A DNA stretch of 64,000 nt from Terribacillus halophilus (lineage in GTDB: Bacteria; Bacillota; Bacilli; Bacillales; Amphibacillaceae): assembly GCF_900101385.1 (NCBI RefSeq), contig NZ_FMZB01000007.1:124001-188000 (forward strand), in the 5' to 3' direction. Positions 21,900 to 29,962 of this stretch are shown piece after piece. Both the position numbers and the translations under genes were made by a program. How positions within the stretch are numbered: the first letter of the stretch is position 1; the number at the start of each line of letters is the position of its first letter. The notes under the pieces were generated by a model. It ran no database searches. It was not told the DNA's origin and saw only the letters and a program-made list of their open reading frames with translations.

Positions 21900-21900
21900 T

Positions 21901-21929
21901 TTTCCAAATCCGACAGAAAAGTATATACT
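21901..21929 (+). promoter_or_regulatory. Possible promoter of yrzL-ruvX-yrzB
   Basis: TTTCCA (21901-21906), 17 bases, TATACT (21924-21929); four and five of six consensus bases. Confidence 0.45.
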
Positions 21930-21967
21930 GTAAAAAAAGACTGGCAATTTAAGCGAGGTGGCTTCAC

Positions 21968-22231
21968 TTGAGTTCGATGGATAAAACGATGAAATTCAAC
22001 TTTAATGAAGAACCGATGGACGAGAATGTCCGGGAAGTACTAATGTCCGTATACGAAGCATTGCGGGAAAAAGGATACAATCCGATCAATCAGATTGTCG
22101 GCTATCTGCTGTCTGGGGATCCAGCTTATATTCCCCGGCACAAGGATGCCAGAAATCTGATCCGTCGGATGGAGCGGGATGAGATTGTGGAACAACTGGT
22201 AAAATTTTATTTGGAACAGAATAAATCATGA
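21968..22231 (+). CDS. yrzL: IreB/YrzL family regulatory phosphoprotein
   Basis: The 87-residue UPF0297 protein is strongly conserved: DKTMKFNFN at the start, then [19 protein letters not shown] and [15 protein letters not shown]. In Enterococcus the homologue IreB is phosphorylated by the PASTA kinase IreK on N-terminal Thr residues and tunes cephalosporin resistance. Here Thr6 in DKTMKF is a candidate site. The start is TTG 21968, seven bases after AGGTGG, giving MSSMDKT as in B. subtilis; ATG 21977 is an alternative. The last four bases overlap ruvX (ATGA). Confidence 0.93.
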   Translation: MSSMDKTMKFNFNEEPMDENVREVLMSVYEALREKGYNPINQIVGYLLSGDPAYIPRHKDARNLIRRMERDEIVEQLVKFYLEQNKS

Positions 22232-22656
22232 CTGACATACTAAAGACGATTGGATTGGATGTCGGATCCAAAACGATCGGTGTGGCAATCAGTGATGGAC
22301 TCGGCTGGACCGCCCAGGGTCTGACAACGATCCATTGGAACGAAACGGATTATGAGACAGCCAGGGATGAATTGCAGCAAATTATTCAGCAGCATGATGT
22401 CGGAAGAGCTGTCATTGGCATGCCGAAGAACATGAATGGTACAATCGGTCCGAGGGGGGAAGCATCACAGGCTTTCTCCCAATGGATCAAAGAAGAGTTT
22501 GATATTGAAACCGTGCTTTGGGACGAGCGTCTGACAACGATGGCAGCTGAACGTGTGCTGCTTGAAGCAGATCTCAGCCGGAAAAAACGCAAGAAAGTAA
22601 TCGATAAGATGGCTGCAGTCATGATTCTGCAAGGCTATCTGGATTCGAAACAATAA
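22228..22656 (+). CDS. ruvX: Holliday junction resolvase RuvX / YqgF
   Basis: A RNase H-fold nuclease of the YqgF family, linked to 16S rRNA 5'-end maturation and to Holliday junction resolution. The 142-residue product has [14 protein letters not shown] near residue 8, [15 protein letters not shown] near 70, [14 protein letters not shown] near 98 and [15 protein letters not shown] near 125, which hold the catalytic acidic residues. It is coupled to yrzL by ATGA overlap and followed by yrzB, an order conserved across Firmicutes. Confidence 0.95.
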   Translation: MTDILKTIGLDVGSKTIGVAISDGLGWTAQGLTTIHWNETDYETARDELQQIIQQHDVGRAVIGMPKNMNGTIGPRGEASQAFSQWIKEEFDIETVLWDERLTTMAAERVLLEADLSRKKRKKVIDKMAAVMILQGYLDSKQ

Positions 22657-22670
22657 GGAGTGTAGCCATT

Positions 22671-22958
22671 ATGGCATTGGAAGAAAAAGAACGTATCGTT
22701 ATACCGGATGAAAACGGGGAGGAGCATTTGTTCGAAGTTTTGTTCAACTTCGACGTCGATGAAACTGGACATTCCTATATCGCAGTTGTACCGGCTGAAC
22801 AAGCGGATGCAGATGACGAAGTGGAAGTATTCGCTTTCCGTTATGAAGAACAAGGTGATGACAAGGATTTGACATTATTCCAGATCGAAACAGAGGAAGA
22901 ATGGGAAATGGTTGAAGAAATGCTTAATACACTTACTGATGAGGAAGACGGCATCTAA
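22671..22958 (+). CDS. yrzB: DUF1292 family protein (YrzB)
   Basis: This 95-residue, very acidic cytoplasmic protein belongs to DUF1292 (UPF0473). Typical features are EERIVIPDENG-like opening sequence, EVLFNFDVDETGHSYIAVVP and EEEWEMVEEMLNTL at the end. The function is unknown; the gene is conserved after yrzL and ruvX in Firmicutes. AAGGAG lies before ATG 22671 and a terminator follows. Confidence 0.92.
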   Translation: MALEEKERIVIPDENGEEHLFEVLFNFDVDETGHSYIAVVPAEQADADDEVEVFAFRYEEQGDDKDLTLFQIETEEEWEMVEEMLNTLTDEEDGI

Positions 22959-22973
22959 TCTTGGAATAGGCAG

Positions 22974-23010
22974 TCCTCTCTTTCCGATAAGGCAGAGAGG
23001 ATTTTTTCTT
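22974..23010 (+). terminator. Terminator of yrzL-ruvX-yrzB
   Basis: TCCTCTC (22974-22980) pairs with GAGAGGA (22995-23001), followed by TTTTTT. Confidence 0.75.
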
Positions 23011-23097
23011 GCAGCTTTATCCGCATAAATTGTCGAGTGGGTGGTGAGCCCCTTGACGTTTATTGTATAATAAGGCGGATAAAGGAGGAAAGATAGC

Positions 23098-24225
23098 TTG
23101 ACTGCCTCGAATGATGATCTTTTTCAACAGAATCGGGACAGAAGAATGGAGGAAGCAAGCGTCGTGCGGAAAATAGTATTGATGATCATATCCGTAATAA
23201 TCGTACTTCTATTAATTGGTGCACTCGGGACCTTTATTTACGTGAATGCCAGTATGAAAGCTGTCGATTCAGACAATGATACAACACAGGTTGTCGAAGT
23301 TCCCATGGGAGCTACTGCTTCTTCGATCGGTCAATCCTTGGAGGAGCAAGGTCTGATTAAGAATGCTTTCATTTTCAGGCTGTATGTGAAGTTTTCAGGT
23401 GAAGCCAACTTCCGCGCGGGGAATTACGAGCTCTCCCCATCCATGTCCATGCAGCAGGTCGTTGATGAATTGAACGACCCGGAGGCGGGGAATACCCCGT
23501 CTGCATCTGCTGCTGTTCCGGAAGGATCTGATATCGAGGAGATCAGCGTGATCCTGTCTGAGTCATTGGGTATGGACAAGCAGGCTTTCCTGGAGAAGAT
23601 GAAAGATGAAACTTATATCAAACAATTAATCAGCGAATACCCTGATATCCTTACGGAGGATATCTTGAATGAAGATATCCGTTATCCGCTTGAAGGATAC
23701 TTGTTTGCGGCTACTTATAACTTTACATCCAAGGATGAAATTTCGGTCGATAAGGTTGTCCGTCTGATGCTGGACAAGTCCCAGCAAATCATCATGCCTT
23801 ATTTGGATGGATTCAAACAGAAAGATTTGACTGTACACGAGGCACTTACGTTTGCTTCACTTGTCGAAAATGAGGCAAGGAATGAAGATGAACGCAAGAT
23901 GATAGCTGGCATTTTCTATAACCGTCTGTCGGATGATATGAGACTGCAGACAGATCCCACTGTGCTGTATGCATTGGGAGAGCACAAGCCCCGCGTGTAT
24001 TACAAGGACTTGGAAGTGGATTCCCCTTACAATACATACAGAATCAAAGGGCTTCCTGTCGGCCCGATCAGCAACTTCTCCGAAAATGCACTGGAAGCAG
24101 TCGTGCACCCGGATAGTTCGGATTACTTGTATTTCCTTGCCGGGGATGATGGGGAAATCTATTATGCACGGACATTCGACGAGCATGAGAAACTGATCGA
24201 TAAACATATGCACTTGGATGAGTAA
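23098..24225 (+). CDS. mltG: Endolytic murein transglycosylase MltG (YceG family)
   Basis: MltG cleaves nascent peptidoglycan strands at the membrane. The 375-residue product has a cytoplasmic N-terminus of about 25 residues, one membrane segment (about 25-48, IVLMIISVIIVLLLIGALGT), a LysM-like extracellular part and the YceG catalytic domain. The catalytic Glu is visible in ASLVENEARNEDER, followed by LQTDPTVLYALG and YNTY. The start is TTG 23098, eight bases after AAAGGAGGAAAG. A perfect TATAAT stands at 23066-23071, but no clear -35 box is spaced to it. Confidence 0.95.
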   Translation: MTASNDDLFQQNRDRRMEEASVVRKIVLMIISVIIVLLLIGALGTFIYVNASMKAVDSDNDTTQVVEVPMGATASSIGQSLEEQGLIKNAFIFRLYVKFSGEANFRAGNYELSPSMSMQQVVDELNDPEAGNTPSASAAVPEGSDIEEISVILSESLGMDKQAFLEKMKDETYIKQLISEYPDILTEDILNEDIRYPLEGYLFAATYNFTSKDEISVDKVVRLMLDKSQQIIMPYLDGFKQKDLTVHEALTFASLVENEARNEDERKMIAGIFYNRLSDDMRLQTDPTVLYALGEHKPRVYYKDLEVDSPYNTYRIKGLPVGPISNFSENALEAVVHPDSSDYLYFLAGDDGEIYYARTFDEHEKLIDKHMHLDE

Positions 24226-24247
24226 GCAGGTAAAGTGAGGAAATGAA

Positions 24248-24883
24248 ATGTTACAAGCAATAATGGAATATTTGGAGGAGCATGTCGAGCCTTCACCGGA
24301 ATGGGCAAGGAAACTGGAAGAGCTTGCTGCAGAAGATGGCGTTCCGATCATGGAGCCGCTCGGTATCCAATTCCTGATGCAGCTTATCCGGTTACAGCAG
24401 CCGAGCAAGATATTGGAAATCGGTACAGCAATCGGTTATTCCGCGCTCATGATGCGCCATGCGAAATCCGATGTACGCATCGTGACCGTCGAGCGGGATG
24501 AAAATCGTTATGAACAAGCAGTCACGCATATCCGCGAACAAGGCGCCGAGGAAGATATCCTGATTTTAAAAGGCGATGCATTCGACTTGGAAGAGACGAT
24601 CCGAGCGCATGCTCCGTATGACTTTGTTTTCATCGATGCAGCAAAAGGCCAATATCAGCGTTTCTTCGAGGCATATAGCGAGATGCTGAGTGAGCGCGGG
24701 GTAATTGTCAGCGATAATGTTTTGTTTAAAGGCTATGTTGCGGATGACAGTGAGGCAACGCCGCGCAAGGCGAATATTGCGAAGAAGATTCGTAAGTATA
24801 ACGAGTGGTTATTTGACCATGAAGCATTCCATACGACTATTTTGCCAGTGGGTGATGGAGTAGCCGTCAGTGTGAAGAAATGA
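24248..24883 (+). CDS. trmR: tRNA 5-hydroxyuridine O-methyltransferase TrmR (YrrM)
   Basis: A class I SAM O-methyltransferase of the CaffeoylCoA-OMT-like family. The B. subtilis counterpart YrrM (TrmR) methylates ho5U34 to mo5U34 in several tRNAs. The 211-residue product has the SAM motif [15 protein letters not shown] near residue 57 and the metal-binding motif [15 protein letters not shown] near 127. ATG 24248 follows GTGAGG. It lies directly before udk; the two U32 peptidase genes (trhP1, trhP2) that stand here in B. subtilis and make ho5U are absent. Confidence 0.9.
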   Translation: MLQAIMEYLEEHVEPSPEWARKLEELAAEDGVPIMEPLGIQFLMQLIRLQQPSKILEIGTAIGYSALMMRHAKSDVRIVTVERDENRYEQAVTHIREQGAEEDILILKGDAFDLEETIRAHAPYDFVFIDAAKGQYQRFFEAYSEMLSERGVIVSDNVLFKGYVADDSEATPRKANIAKKIRKYNEWLFDHEAFHTTILPVGDGVAVSVKK

Positions 24884-24912
24884 ATGACCTAGTAGGAAGA
24901 GGAGCAGAAATA

Positions 24913-25545
24913 ATGGCAAAGAAACCTATCATCATCGGTGTTGCAGGAGGATCGGGTTCAGGGAAGACTTCTGTCACAACATCCATCTACAAACGGTTTA
25001 CGGATAAGACGATTTTGGTGATCGAACAGGACTCGTATTACAAGGATCAATCCCATCTTCCGTTCGAGAAGCGTCTGAACACAAACTATGATCATCCTTT
25101 TGCTTTCGATAATGAACTGCTTATGCAGCATTTGCAGGCACTTGGCGAACAAAAGCCAATCGAAAAACCGATCTATGATTATAAAATCCATACACGTTCT
25201 GAAGAAACGATACCAGTGGAACCAAAAGACGTCATCATTCTGGAAGGTATCCTTATCCTTGAAGACGAACGGCTTCGGGATATGATGGATATCAAAGTAT
25301 TCGTCGACACGGATGCCGATCTTCGTATCATCCGCCGTTTGCTGCGCGATATCAAGGAACGCGGCCGAACAATCGATTCCGTTATCGAGCAATATGTGAA
25401 CGTCGTTCGTCCGATGCATTTGCAATTCATCGAACCAACAAAGCGATATGCGGATATCATCATACCAGAGGGCGGCGAAAACCATGTAGCCATCGATTTG
25501 ATGTCTGCTAAAATCGAGACGATCCTTTCTGGCCGCACGACGTAA
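24913..25545 (+). CDS. udk: Uridine kinase
   Basis: Udk phosphorylates uridine and cytidine in pyrimidine salvage. The 210-residue product carries the P-loop [12 protein letters not shown] near residue 9, the DSYYKDQ motif near 40 and the [14 protein letters not shown] lid region. The in-frame GTG/ATG at 24880 overlaps the trmR stop, but ATG 24913 has GGAGCAG upstream and matches the family start MAKKP. Confidence 0.96.
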   Translation: MAKKPIIIGVAGGSGSGKTSVTTSIYKRFTDKTILVIEQDSYYKDQSHLPFEKRLNTNYDHPFAFDNELLMQHLQALGEQKPIEKPIYDYKIHTRSEETIPVEPKDVIILEGILILEDERLRDMMDIKVFVDTDADLRIIRRLLRDIKERGRTIDSVIEQYVNVVRPMHLQFIEPTKRYADIIIPEGGENHVAIDLMSAKIETILSGRTT

Positions 25546-25561
25546 CTTGTACAGTTAAGTA

Positions 25562-25590
25562 TTGAATTTTCAGCAGGAATCTGCCATAGT
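25562..25590 (+). promoter_or_regulatory. Possible greA promoter
   Basis: TTGAAT (25562-25567), 17 bases, CATAGT (25585-25590), in the 119-base gap before greA. Confidence 0.35.
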
Positions 25591-25664
25591 ATGGAATATG
25601 CATGAAAACGCTATAGAAGTAAGGCAAAGGGAAAGAATCTTTTAGAGCTCAAGGGGTGGTTGAA

Positions 25665-26141
25665 TTGGCTACAGAAAAACAATATTACATGACTAAAGAA
25701 GGTTTGGCGAAACTTGAAGAGGAGTTGGAGTATCTGAAAACGACTCGTCGTCAGGAAGTTGTCGAGCGCATTAAGATTGCGCGCGGCTTTGGTGACTTGT
25801 CGGAGAACTCCGAATATGATGCGGCGAAGGACGAGCAGGCATTCGTCGAATCCAAAATCGCTACCACAGAAAATATGATCCGCAATGCTGTTATCATTGA
25901 AAGTGATACAGATAATCCAGATATGGTAGGCATGGGTAAAACGGTTACCTTCATAGAACTGCCGGATGGGGAAGAAGAGAGCTATACGATCGTCGGAAGT
26001 GCGGAAGCAGATCCATTTGAAGGTAAAATCTCAAACGATTCCCCGATCGCAAAAAGCTTGATTGGGCATGAAGTCGGTGAAGAAGTGACCGTCTCCACTC
26101 CAGGTGGCGATATTCAAGTCAAAATTACTAAAGTAGAATAG
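25665..26141 (+). CDS. greA: Transcription elongation factor GreA
   Basis: GreA stimulates cleavage of backtracked RNA by RNA polymerase. The 158 residues hold the N-terminal coiled coil with its tip acidic residues ([20 protein letters not shown], around residue 40-60) and a C-terminal FKBP-like domain ([16 protein letters not shown]). The start is TTG 25665, close after AAGGGGTGG, giving MATEKQYYM as in relatives; GTG 25656 is in frame but lies within that ribosome-binding site. A terminator follows at 26153. Confidence 0.96.
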   Translation: MATEKQYYMTKEGLAKLEEELEYLKTTRRQEVVERIKIARGFGDLSENSEYDAAKDEQAFVESKIATTENMIRNAVIIESDTDNPDMVGMGKTVTFIELPDGEEESYTIVGSAEADPFEGKISNDSPIAKSLIGHEVGEEVTVSTPGGDIQVKITKVE

Positions 26142-26152
26142 ACATAAAACAA

Positions 26153-26190
26153 AAGCTGCTTCCGAATTATATGGAAGCAGCTTGTTTTAT
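26153..26190. terminator. Bidirectional terminator of greA and the convergent small gene
   Basis: An 11-bp perfect stem (AAGCTGCTTCC 26153-26163, GGAAGCAGCTT 26173-26183), with a T-rich tail to the right and an A run to the left. Confidence 0.85.
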
Positions 26191-26441
26191 GGAACCTGAC
26201 TGATCAATTGTCCGGAAGATTTCTCAAAAGGAAAAAAGGGTATGAGCTTTTGCAGGATAAAACTTTCTTTGTCGAGTGCAAGCAGAAATGAAAAGACGAC
26301 TTGTTCTTTCACACTGGTAAAAGACAGACAGCATCCTTCCGGTAAGAAGATAGAGAAAATCTCGGCTTCCTTGTCGTAGCCGACATACTCGAACGATTCG
26401 TGCCCCCAAAGGTTCGTATCCATTCTTGTCACTTTCATCAT
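26187..26441 (-). CDS. Small KTSC-domain-like protein
   Basis: An 84-residue protein encoded against greA and yrrS. A pattern such as FEYVGYDKEAEIFSIFLPEG followed by a Val-rich strand, FSFLLALDKESFI and IPFFPFE resembles the KTSC fold (related to the lysyl-tRNA synthetase C-terminus), although the usual Lys-Thr-Ser-Cys residues are not all present. The RBS is excellent: GGAGAGG about 8 bases before the ATG at 26441. It shares the greA terminator. B. subtilis carries pbpI at about this place instead. The family assignment is tentative, but the gene is probably real. Confidence 0.65.
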   Translation of the reverse strand: MMKVTRMDTNLWGHESFEYVGYDKEAEIFSIFLPEGCCLSFTSVKEQVVFSFLLALDKESFILQKLIPFFPFEKSSGQLISQVP

Positions 26442-26607
26442 GTTTATCTTCCTCTCCTTCCACAGGAACCATGATGACTGACCAACGCAGTTGCACCTGC
26501 TTTTATTGTTTATATAGTTAGATATATATGCACATAATCCTTCCGGTATGTCAAAATTAGATATGCTTCAACAAAATCATCAAGTGAAAACAGCCAATGA
26601 TATGACT

Positions 26608-26635
26608 TTGGCTTCAACTCAGTTCATAGTATAAT
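26608..26635 (+). promoter_or_regulatory. Promoter of yrrS-mtnN
   Basis: TATAAT (26630-26635) with TTGGCT (26608-26613) 16 bases upstream, 24 bases before the yrrS ATG. Confidence 0.5.
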
Positions 26636-26659
26636 AGAGACCAATGAGGAGGGATGAGC

Positions 26660-27295
26660 ATGGCGAATGATAATCAGGATTATTCCAGATTGAATAATAG
26701 AAACAAACGCAGAAAACCGAGGAAGTGGCTTAGTGTCGTCCTGACAATCGCGGGTGTGGCTTTAGTCGTCGTGCTGCTCGTAGCAGTTTTAAACGATAAG
26801 CCAACAATGGATGATCAAACCAACGCCGAAGATGGACAGAGCAAAAAAACAATCGCAGAACAAGTTCAAGGCAACAATGACTCCAGCAGTGACGAACAAG
26901 ATACAGAAGAAAGTGACGAAGAAAAGCAAGATGATGAAAAAGAGAAGGAAGGAAAACAAGATGCCGAACCTTCCGATGATAATGTGAAGGAAGCATATAC
27001 GAAGGATTGGGATCCGGTAGGCACTGAACAGTCTGGATCACATACGACGACCTTTGAAAAAGGTACCCAGGACTGGAATGAGATGATGCAGGCTGTCGGA
27101 GGAGCTGTAGGTTTGGATTCGACATCGATGACGGTTTGGTGGGTCGAAAATAACGGCAGCGGTGGCAATGATGTAATTGCAACGGTTTCCGCACCGGATT
27201 CAGAAGAGACATTCCGTGTATTTGCAAGCTGGATCGATGGTGAAGGCTGGCAGGCAAGTAAAGTAGAAGTTCTAAAAGAAAACGACAAGAATTAA
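26660..27295 (+). CDS. yrrS: DUF1510 membrane-anchored protein (YrrS)
   Basis: The 211-residue product has a short basic N-terminus (RNKRRKPRKW), one membrane segment (about residues 24-45, LSVVLTIAGVALVVVLLVAVL), a long Asp/Glu/Gln/Ser-rich linker (about 50-110) and a compact C-terminal DUF1510 domain (WDPVGTEQSGSHTTTFEKGTQDW and onward). The topology is probably a type II anchor with the domain outside. ATG 26660 is about 7 bases after GAGGAGGG; ATG 26654 is an alternative. It lies 13 bases before mtnN, as in Bacillus. The function is unknown. Confidence 0.9.
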   Translation: MANDNQDYSRLNNRNKRRKPRKWLSVVLTIAGVALVVVLLVAVLNDKPTMDDQTNAEDGQSKKTIAEQVQGNNDSSSDEQDTEESDEEKQDDEKEKEGKQDAEPSDDNVKEAYTKDWDPVGTEQSGSHTTTFEKGTQDWNEMMQAVGGAVGLDSTSMTVWWVENNGSGGNDVIATVSAPDSEETFRVFASWIDGEGWQASKVEVLKENDKN

Positions 27296-27308
27296 AGGAG
27301 CAGACAGA

Positions 27309-28001
27309 ATGACAATCGGCATTATTGGAGCAATGGATGAAGAAGTAGTATTATTGAAGGAAACGATGGCAAACAAAAGGGAAATCACTGTAGCAGGCTA
27401 TGAAATTACGGAAGGAACATTATCCGATAAGCAGGTTGTCCTGTTAAAATCAGGGATTGGCAAGGTGAATGCGGCGCTTGCTACATCCATGCTGATAGAA
27501 CGTTACGCACCGAAGGCAATCATCAATACAGGTTCAGCTGGAGGTTTTGCAGCAAACCTTGAAGTCGGGGATGTCGTCATATCAGATTCCGTCGTGCATC
27601 ATGACGTTGACGTGACTGCGTTTGATTATGCTTATGGGCAAGTACCGCAGATGCCGCCAGCTTTCCAAGCGGACGGCAAGCTGATTGAGCTCGCTAAGGA
27701 TGTGATCGATCAATTCCCGGATACGAAAGCAGAAATCGGTCTTATCGCCACAGGCGATAGTTTCATGTCTGACCCAGCCCGCGTTGCTTTTGTCAGAGAA
27801 AAGTTCCCTGCCATGCTTGCAGCAGAGATGGAAGCAGCGGCAGTGGCTCAAGTTGCCTATCATTATGGAACACCTTTTGTCATCGTAAGGGCGTTATCTG
27901 ATATAGCAGGCAAAGAGTCCTCTGTATCCTTCGATGCATTTCTTGATCAAGCTGCCCGCAATGCTGCAACGATGATCATGAAGATGGTTGCACGCTACTG
28001 A
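27309..28001 (+). CDS. mtnN: 5'-methylthioadenosine/S-adenosylhomocysteine nucleosidase
   Basis: MtnN splits adenine from MTA and SAH, feeding methionine salvage and the SAM cycle. The 230-residue product has IGIIGAMDEEVVLL at the start (catalytic Glu12 region), TGDSFMSD near 150, EMEAAAVAQVAY near 173 and the catalytic Asp in RALSDIAGKE near 196. AAAGGAG precedes ATG 27309. In B. subtilis it sits in the CymR-controlled yrrT-mtnN-mccA-mccB-yrhC operon, but the transsulfuration genes are missing here. A terminator follows. Confidence 0.97.
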   Translation: MTIGIIGAMDEEVVLLKETMANKREITVAGYEITEGTLSDKQVVLLKSGIGKVNAALATSMLIERYAPKAIINTGSAGGFAANLEVGDVVISDSVVHHDVDVTAFDYAYGQVPQMPPAFQADGKLIELAKDVIDQFPDTKAEIGLIATGDSFMSDPARVAFVREKFPAMLAAEMEAAAVAQVAYHYGTPFVIVRALSDIAGKESSVSFDAFLDQAARNAATMIMKMVARY

Positions 28002-28009
28002 ATACTGAT

Positions 28010-28043
28010 GACAGCAATTACCAGGTAATTGCTGTCTTTTTTT
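28010..28043 (+). terminator. Terminator of yrrS-mtnN
   Basis: An 11-bp stem (GACAGCAATTA 28010-28020, TAATTGCTGTC 28026-28036), loop CCAGG, then TTTTTTT. Confidence 0.9.
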
Positions 28044-28082
28044 ATGTTACAATGTTGCTAGTTTGGAAGAGGAGGCGACAAG

Positions 28083-28310
28083 ATGAATAAAAGACAACAG
28101 CAGCTGCTTGATAGAATCACAGATTACCGTCGTTTCGCATTGGCGCTTCTGATTCTCGGCAGTTATTTATACCTTGGATCGGTGATCAATGTGTATTTGA
28201 CACCTTCAGATAAAGCGGATATCCTGTTTGCTATGACCGGCGGATGTGTTATAACTAGCATCCTGATCTGGTTTTTAATTGAACGATGGAAAAAACAATT
28301 GGAAAGCTAA
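28083..28310 (+). CDS. yrhC: YrhC-like small membrane protein
   Basis: A 75-residue protein with two membrane segments (about 17-37, FALALLILGSYLYLGSVI, and 47-66, ILFAMTGGCVITSILIWFLI), a basic N-terminus and a basic tail (ERWKKQLES). Size and pattern fit YrhC, which follows mccB in the B. subtilis methionine-to-cysteine operon. GAGGAGG precedes ATG 28083. It stands between two terminators, so it needs its own promoter or read-through. The function is unknown. Confidence 0.75.
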   Translation: MNKRQQQLLDRITDYRRFALALLILGSYLYLGSVINVYLTPSDKADILFAMTGGCVITSILIWFLIERWKKQLES

Positions 28311-28340
28311 AAACTCCGGCATAGATCCGGAGTTTTTTTA
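28311..28340. terminator. Bidirectional terminator after yrhC
   Basis: A 9-bp stem (AAACTCCGG 28311-28319, CCGGAGTTT 28327-28335) followed by T residues; A residues on the left let it work for the minus strand too. Confidence 0.85.
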
Positions 28341-28465
28341 ATCCCATATATTCTCCAAAGCTGGCTTCCACTACAATAAGCACGCTGGTACTGGTACGCC
28401 GCTGATAGTGTCTGGAAGAAGGTAGGATTGCATACACCTCCTTTTCCTTAACATACAGCTTCCTT

Positions 28466-29164
28466 CTATGTCCGGTGCTGCCGGTAATATTCATGGAAGA
28501 TCTTCATCAGGGCACGCTTTTCGATACGGGAAACATAGCTGCGGGAAATGTTTAATTTCTTGGCAATTTCACGCTGTGTCATATCTTCTTCGTTATTAAG
28601 TCCATAACGGCTGATGATCACTTCTTTTTCACGTCCATCCAGGATATCGATATATTCCTTGATTTTCTCCACTTCCATATTCAGCTGAATATATTCAATG
28701 ATATCTTCATTGTCTGCTTGAAGTATATCAATCAGACTGATTTCGTTGCCTTCTTTATCCTGACCAATCGGATCATGAAGTGAAATATCTTTCTTTGTTT
28801 TCTTCAAGGCGCGCAGATGCATAAGGATTTCATTTTCGATACATCTAGCTGCATATGTAGCAAGTTTTGTCCCTTTATCACTCGAATAACTTTCAATTCC
28901 TTTGATCAGTCCGATTGTCCCGATGGAAATAAGATCCTCTGCGTCTTCACCGGTATTTTCAAACTTCTTCACGATATGGGCGACCAGTCGCAGATTATGT
29001 TCAATCAACTTGTTGCGGCTCACTTCATCCCCTTGCTGCATCCTTTCGATATGCAATGCTTCTTCGTCGGACGGGAGCGGCTGAGGGAAAGCATGGTTCT
29101 TGACGTAGGAAACGAAGAACATCGCTTCTTTCACTAGAAGTCCGATGGCACCTATAATACTCAT
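28466..29164 (-). CDS. sigK: RNA polymerase sporulation sigma factor SigK (intact pro-sigma-K)
   Basis: Sigma-K directs late mother-cell genes (coat, spore maturation). The 232 residues are unbroken, whereas B. subtilis has the gene split by the skin element. The hydrophobic pro-sequence ([15 protein letters not shown]) ends just before [11 protein letters not shown], matching the known SpoIVFB cleavage site after residue 19-20. Region 2 ([36 protein letters not shown]) and the region 4.2 helix-turn-helix ([20 protein letters not shown]) are complete. ATG 29164 follows AGGAGG by 9 bases. The frame opens further upstream but without a ribosome-binding site. No clear sigma-E -10 box was found. 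Confidence 0.97.
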   Translation of the reverse strand: MSIIGAIGLLVKEAMFFVSYVKNHAFPQPLPSDEEALHIERMQQGDEVSRNKLIEHNLRLVAHIVKKFENTGEDAEDLISIGTIGLIKGIESYSSDKGTKLATYAARCIENEILMHLRALKKTKKDISLHDPIGQDKEGNEISLIDILQADNEDIIEYIQLNMEVEKIKEYIDILDGREKEVIISRYGLNNEEDMTQREIAKKLNISRSYVSRIEKRALMKIFHEYYRQHRT

Positions 29165-29248
29165 TTCATTGCACCTCCTGTACACTCTCAAAGATTGCCT
29201 ATACACTCACTTTATGTGACGGAATCTTAGAACGTGTCTGTCCAGCAG

Positions 29249-29284
29249 AAAAAGAAAAAGTGAATGCCGCCAGGCATTCACTTT
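29249..29284 (-). terminator. Terminator of the mrp operon
   Basis: On the minus strand, a 12-bp perfect stem (29273-29284 with 29257-29268), loop of 4, then TTTTTCTTTTT. It overlaps the mrpG stop codon. Confidence 0.88.
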
Positions 29285-29670
29285 GATTTCTGTTGTTGTT
29301 TTTGTCTTCGTTTTTCTGCATCGATTGCTTCTTGGTACTGATCCTTCAAGGTTCCATATGGTTTTGCACCGCGAAGATGAGCTGCTCTCGAGATCAGATG
29401 ACTGGCTACTGGGGCAGTCAGCATAATAAACAAGAAGCCAAGGATAAGTTTCCCGCTAACGATTCCATATTGCGTGTAATGAAAGATAAAAGCGCCGATG
29501 AGGATGCCAGTTACACCTAGTGTTGACCCCTTACTAGCTGCGTGAAGCCTGGTGTAAATATCAGGAAAACGCAATATGCCTACAGAAGCAGTAAATATAG
29601 CGAATGTACCTCCCGCCAGGAATATAATGACAAAAACATCGAGGATGATGTCAATCGTCTTCTGTATCAA
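29278..29670 (-). CDS. mrpG: Na+/H+ antiporter subunit MrpG (MnhG)
   Basis: MrpG is a small membrane subunit of the multi-gene cation/proton antiporter, needed for Na+ and alkali tolerance. The 130-residue product has three hydrophobic segments and the family signature SVGILRFPDIYTRLHAASKGSTLG near residue 30. The C-terminus is basic and hydrophilic (EKRRQKQQQKSK). The only plausible start is TTG 29670, about 6 bases after GGGTG, within the end of mrpF (20-base overlap). It is the last gene of the operon. Confidence 0.93.
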   Translation of the reverse strand: MIQKTIDIILDVFVIIFLAGGTFAIFTASVGILRFPDIYTRLHAASKGSTLGVTGILIGAFIFHYTQYGIVSGKLILGFLFIMLTAPVASHLISRAAHLRGAKPYGTLKDQYQEAIDAEKRRQKQQQKSK

Positions 29671-29962
29671 TCAAATCACCCTTTTCCAAGTAGATTGCGA
29701 TAGCCACTGTCCCGATGAATAAAAGGATACCTATCAATAAAACGATATCATTGAAGTTAGGTGTGATCAGGATGATGGCAAGCAAGGCGGCAAACGCCAT
29801 GATATTGACACCAATAGCATCGAGTGCAACCGCGCGGTCGGCATTCGTCGGTCCTCTCATTACCCGGATGATCAGCAAGAGGATGGAGACACTCAGTGCG
29901 ATCAGGCAAATGATGGATACATTTTGGATGATGGTAGCGAATCCACTTTCTGATAAGCTCAT
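29651..29962 (-). CDS. mrpF: Na+/H+ antiporter subunit MrpF (MnhF)
   Basis: The 103-residue subunit has three membrane segments and the signature RVMRGPTNADRAVALDAIGVN near residue 32, which holds the conserved charged residues of the family. Its ATG overlaps the mrpE stop by ATGA (29959-29962). The short acidic tail (DLIDTEDD) overlaps the mrpG start. Confidence 0.94.
   Translation of the reverse strand: MSLSESGFATIIQNVSIICLIALSVSILLLIIRVMRGPTNADRAVALDAIGVNIMAFAALLAIILITPNFNDIVLLIGILLFIGTVAIAIYLEKGDLIDTEDD

Noticed and set aside
23053-23071. TTGACG with TATAAT before mltG
   Set aside because: The two boxes are only 7 bases apart, too close to form one sigma-A promoter.
28339-28465. Possible skin-element remnant near sigK
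   Set aside because: No recombinase fragment or repeat was seen, and sigK is intact.
29165-29257. Sigma-E promoter search for sigK
   Set aside because: The best -10-like sequence (CATAAAGT) has two mismatches and no matching -35, so no call was made.
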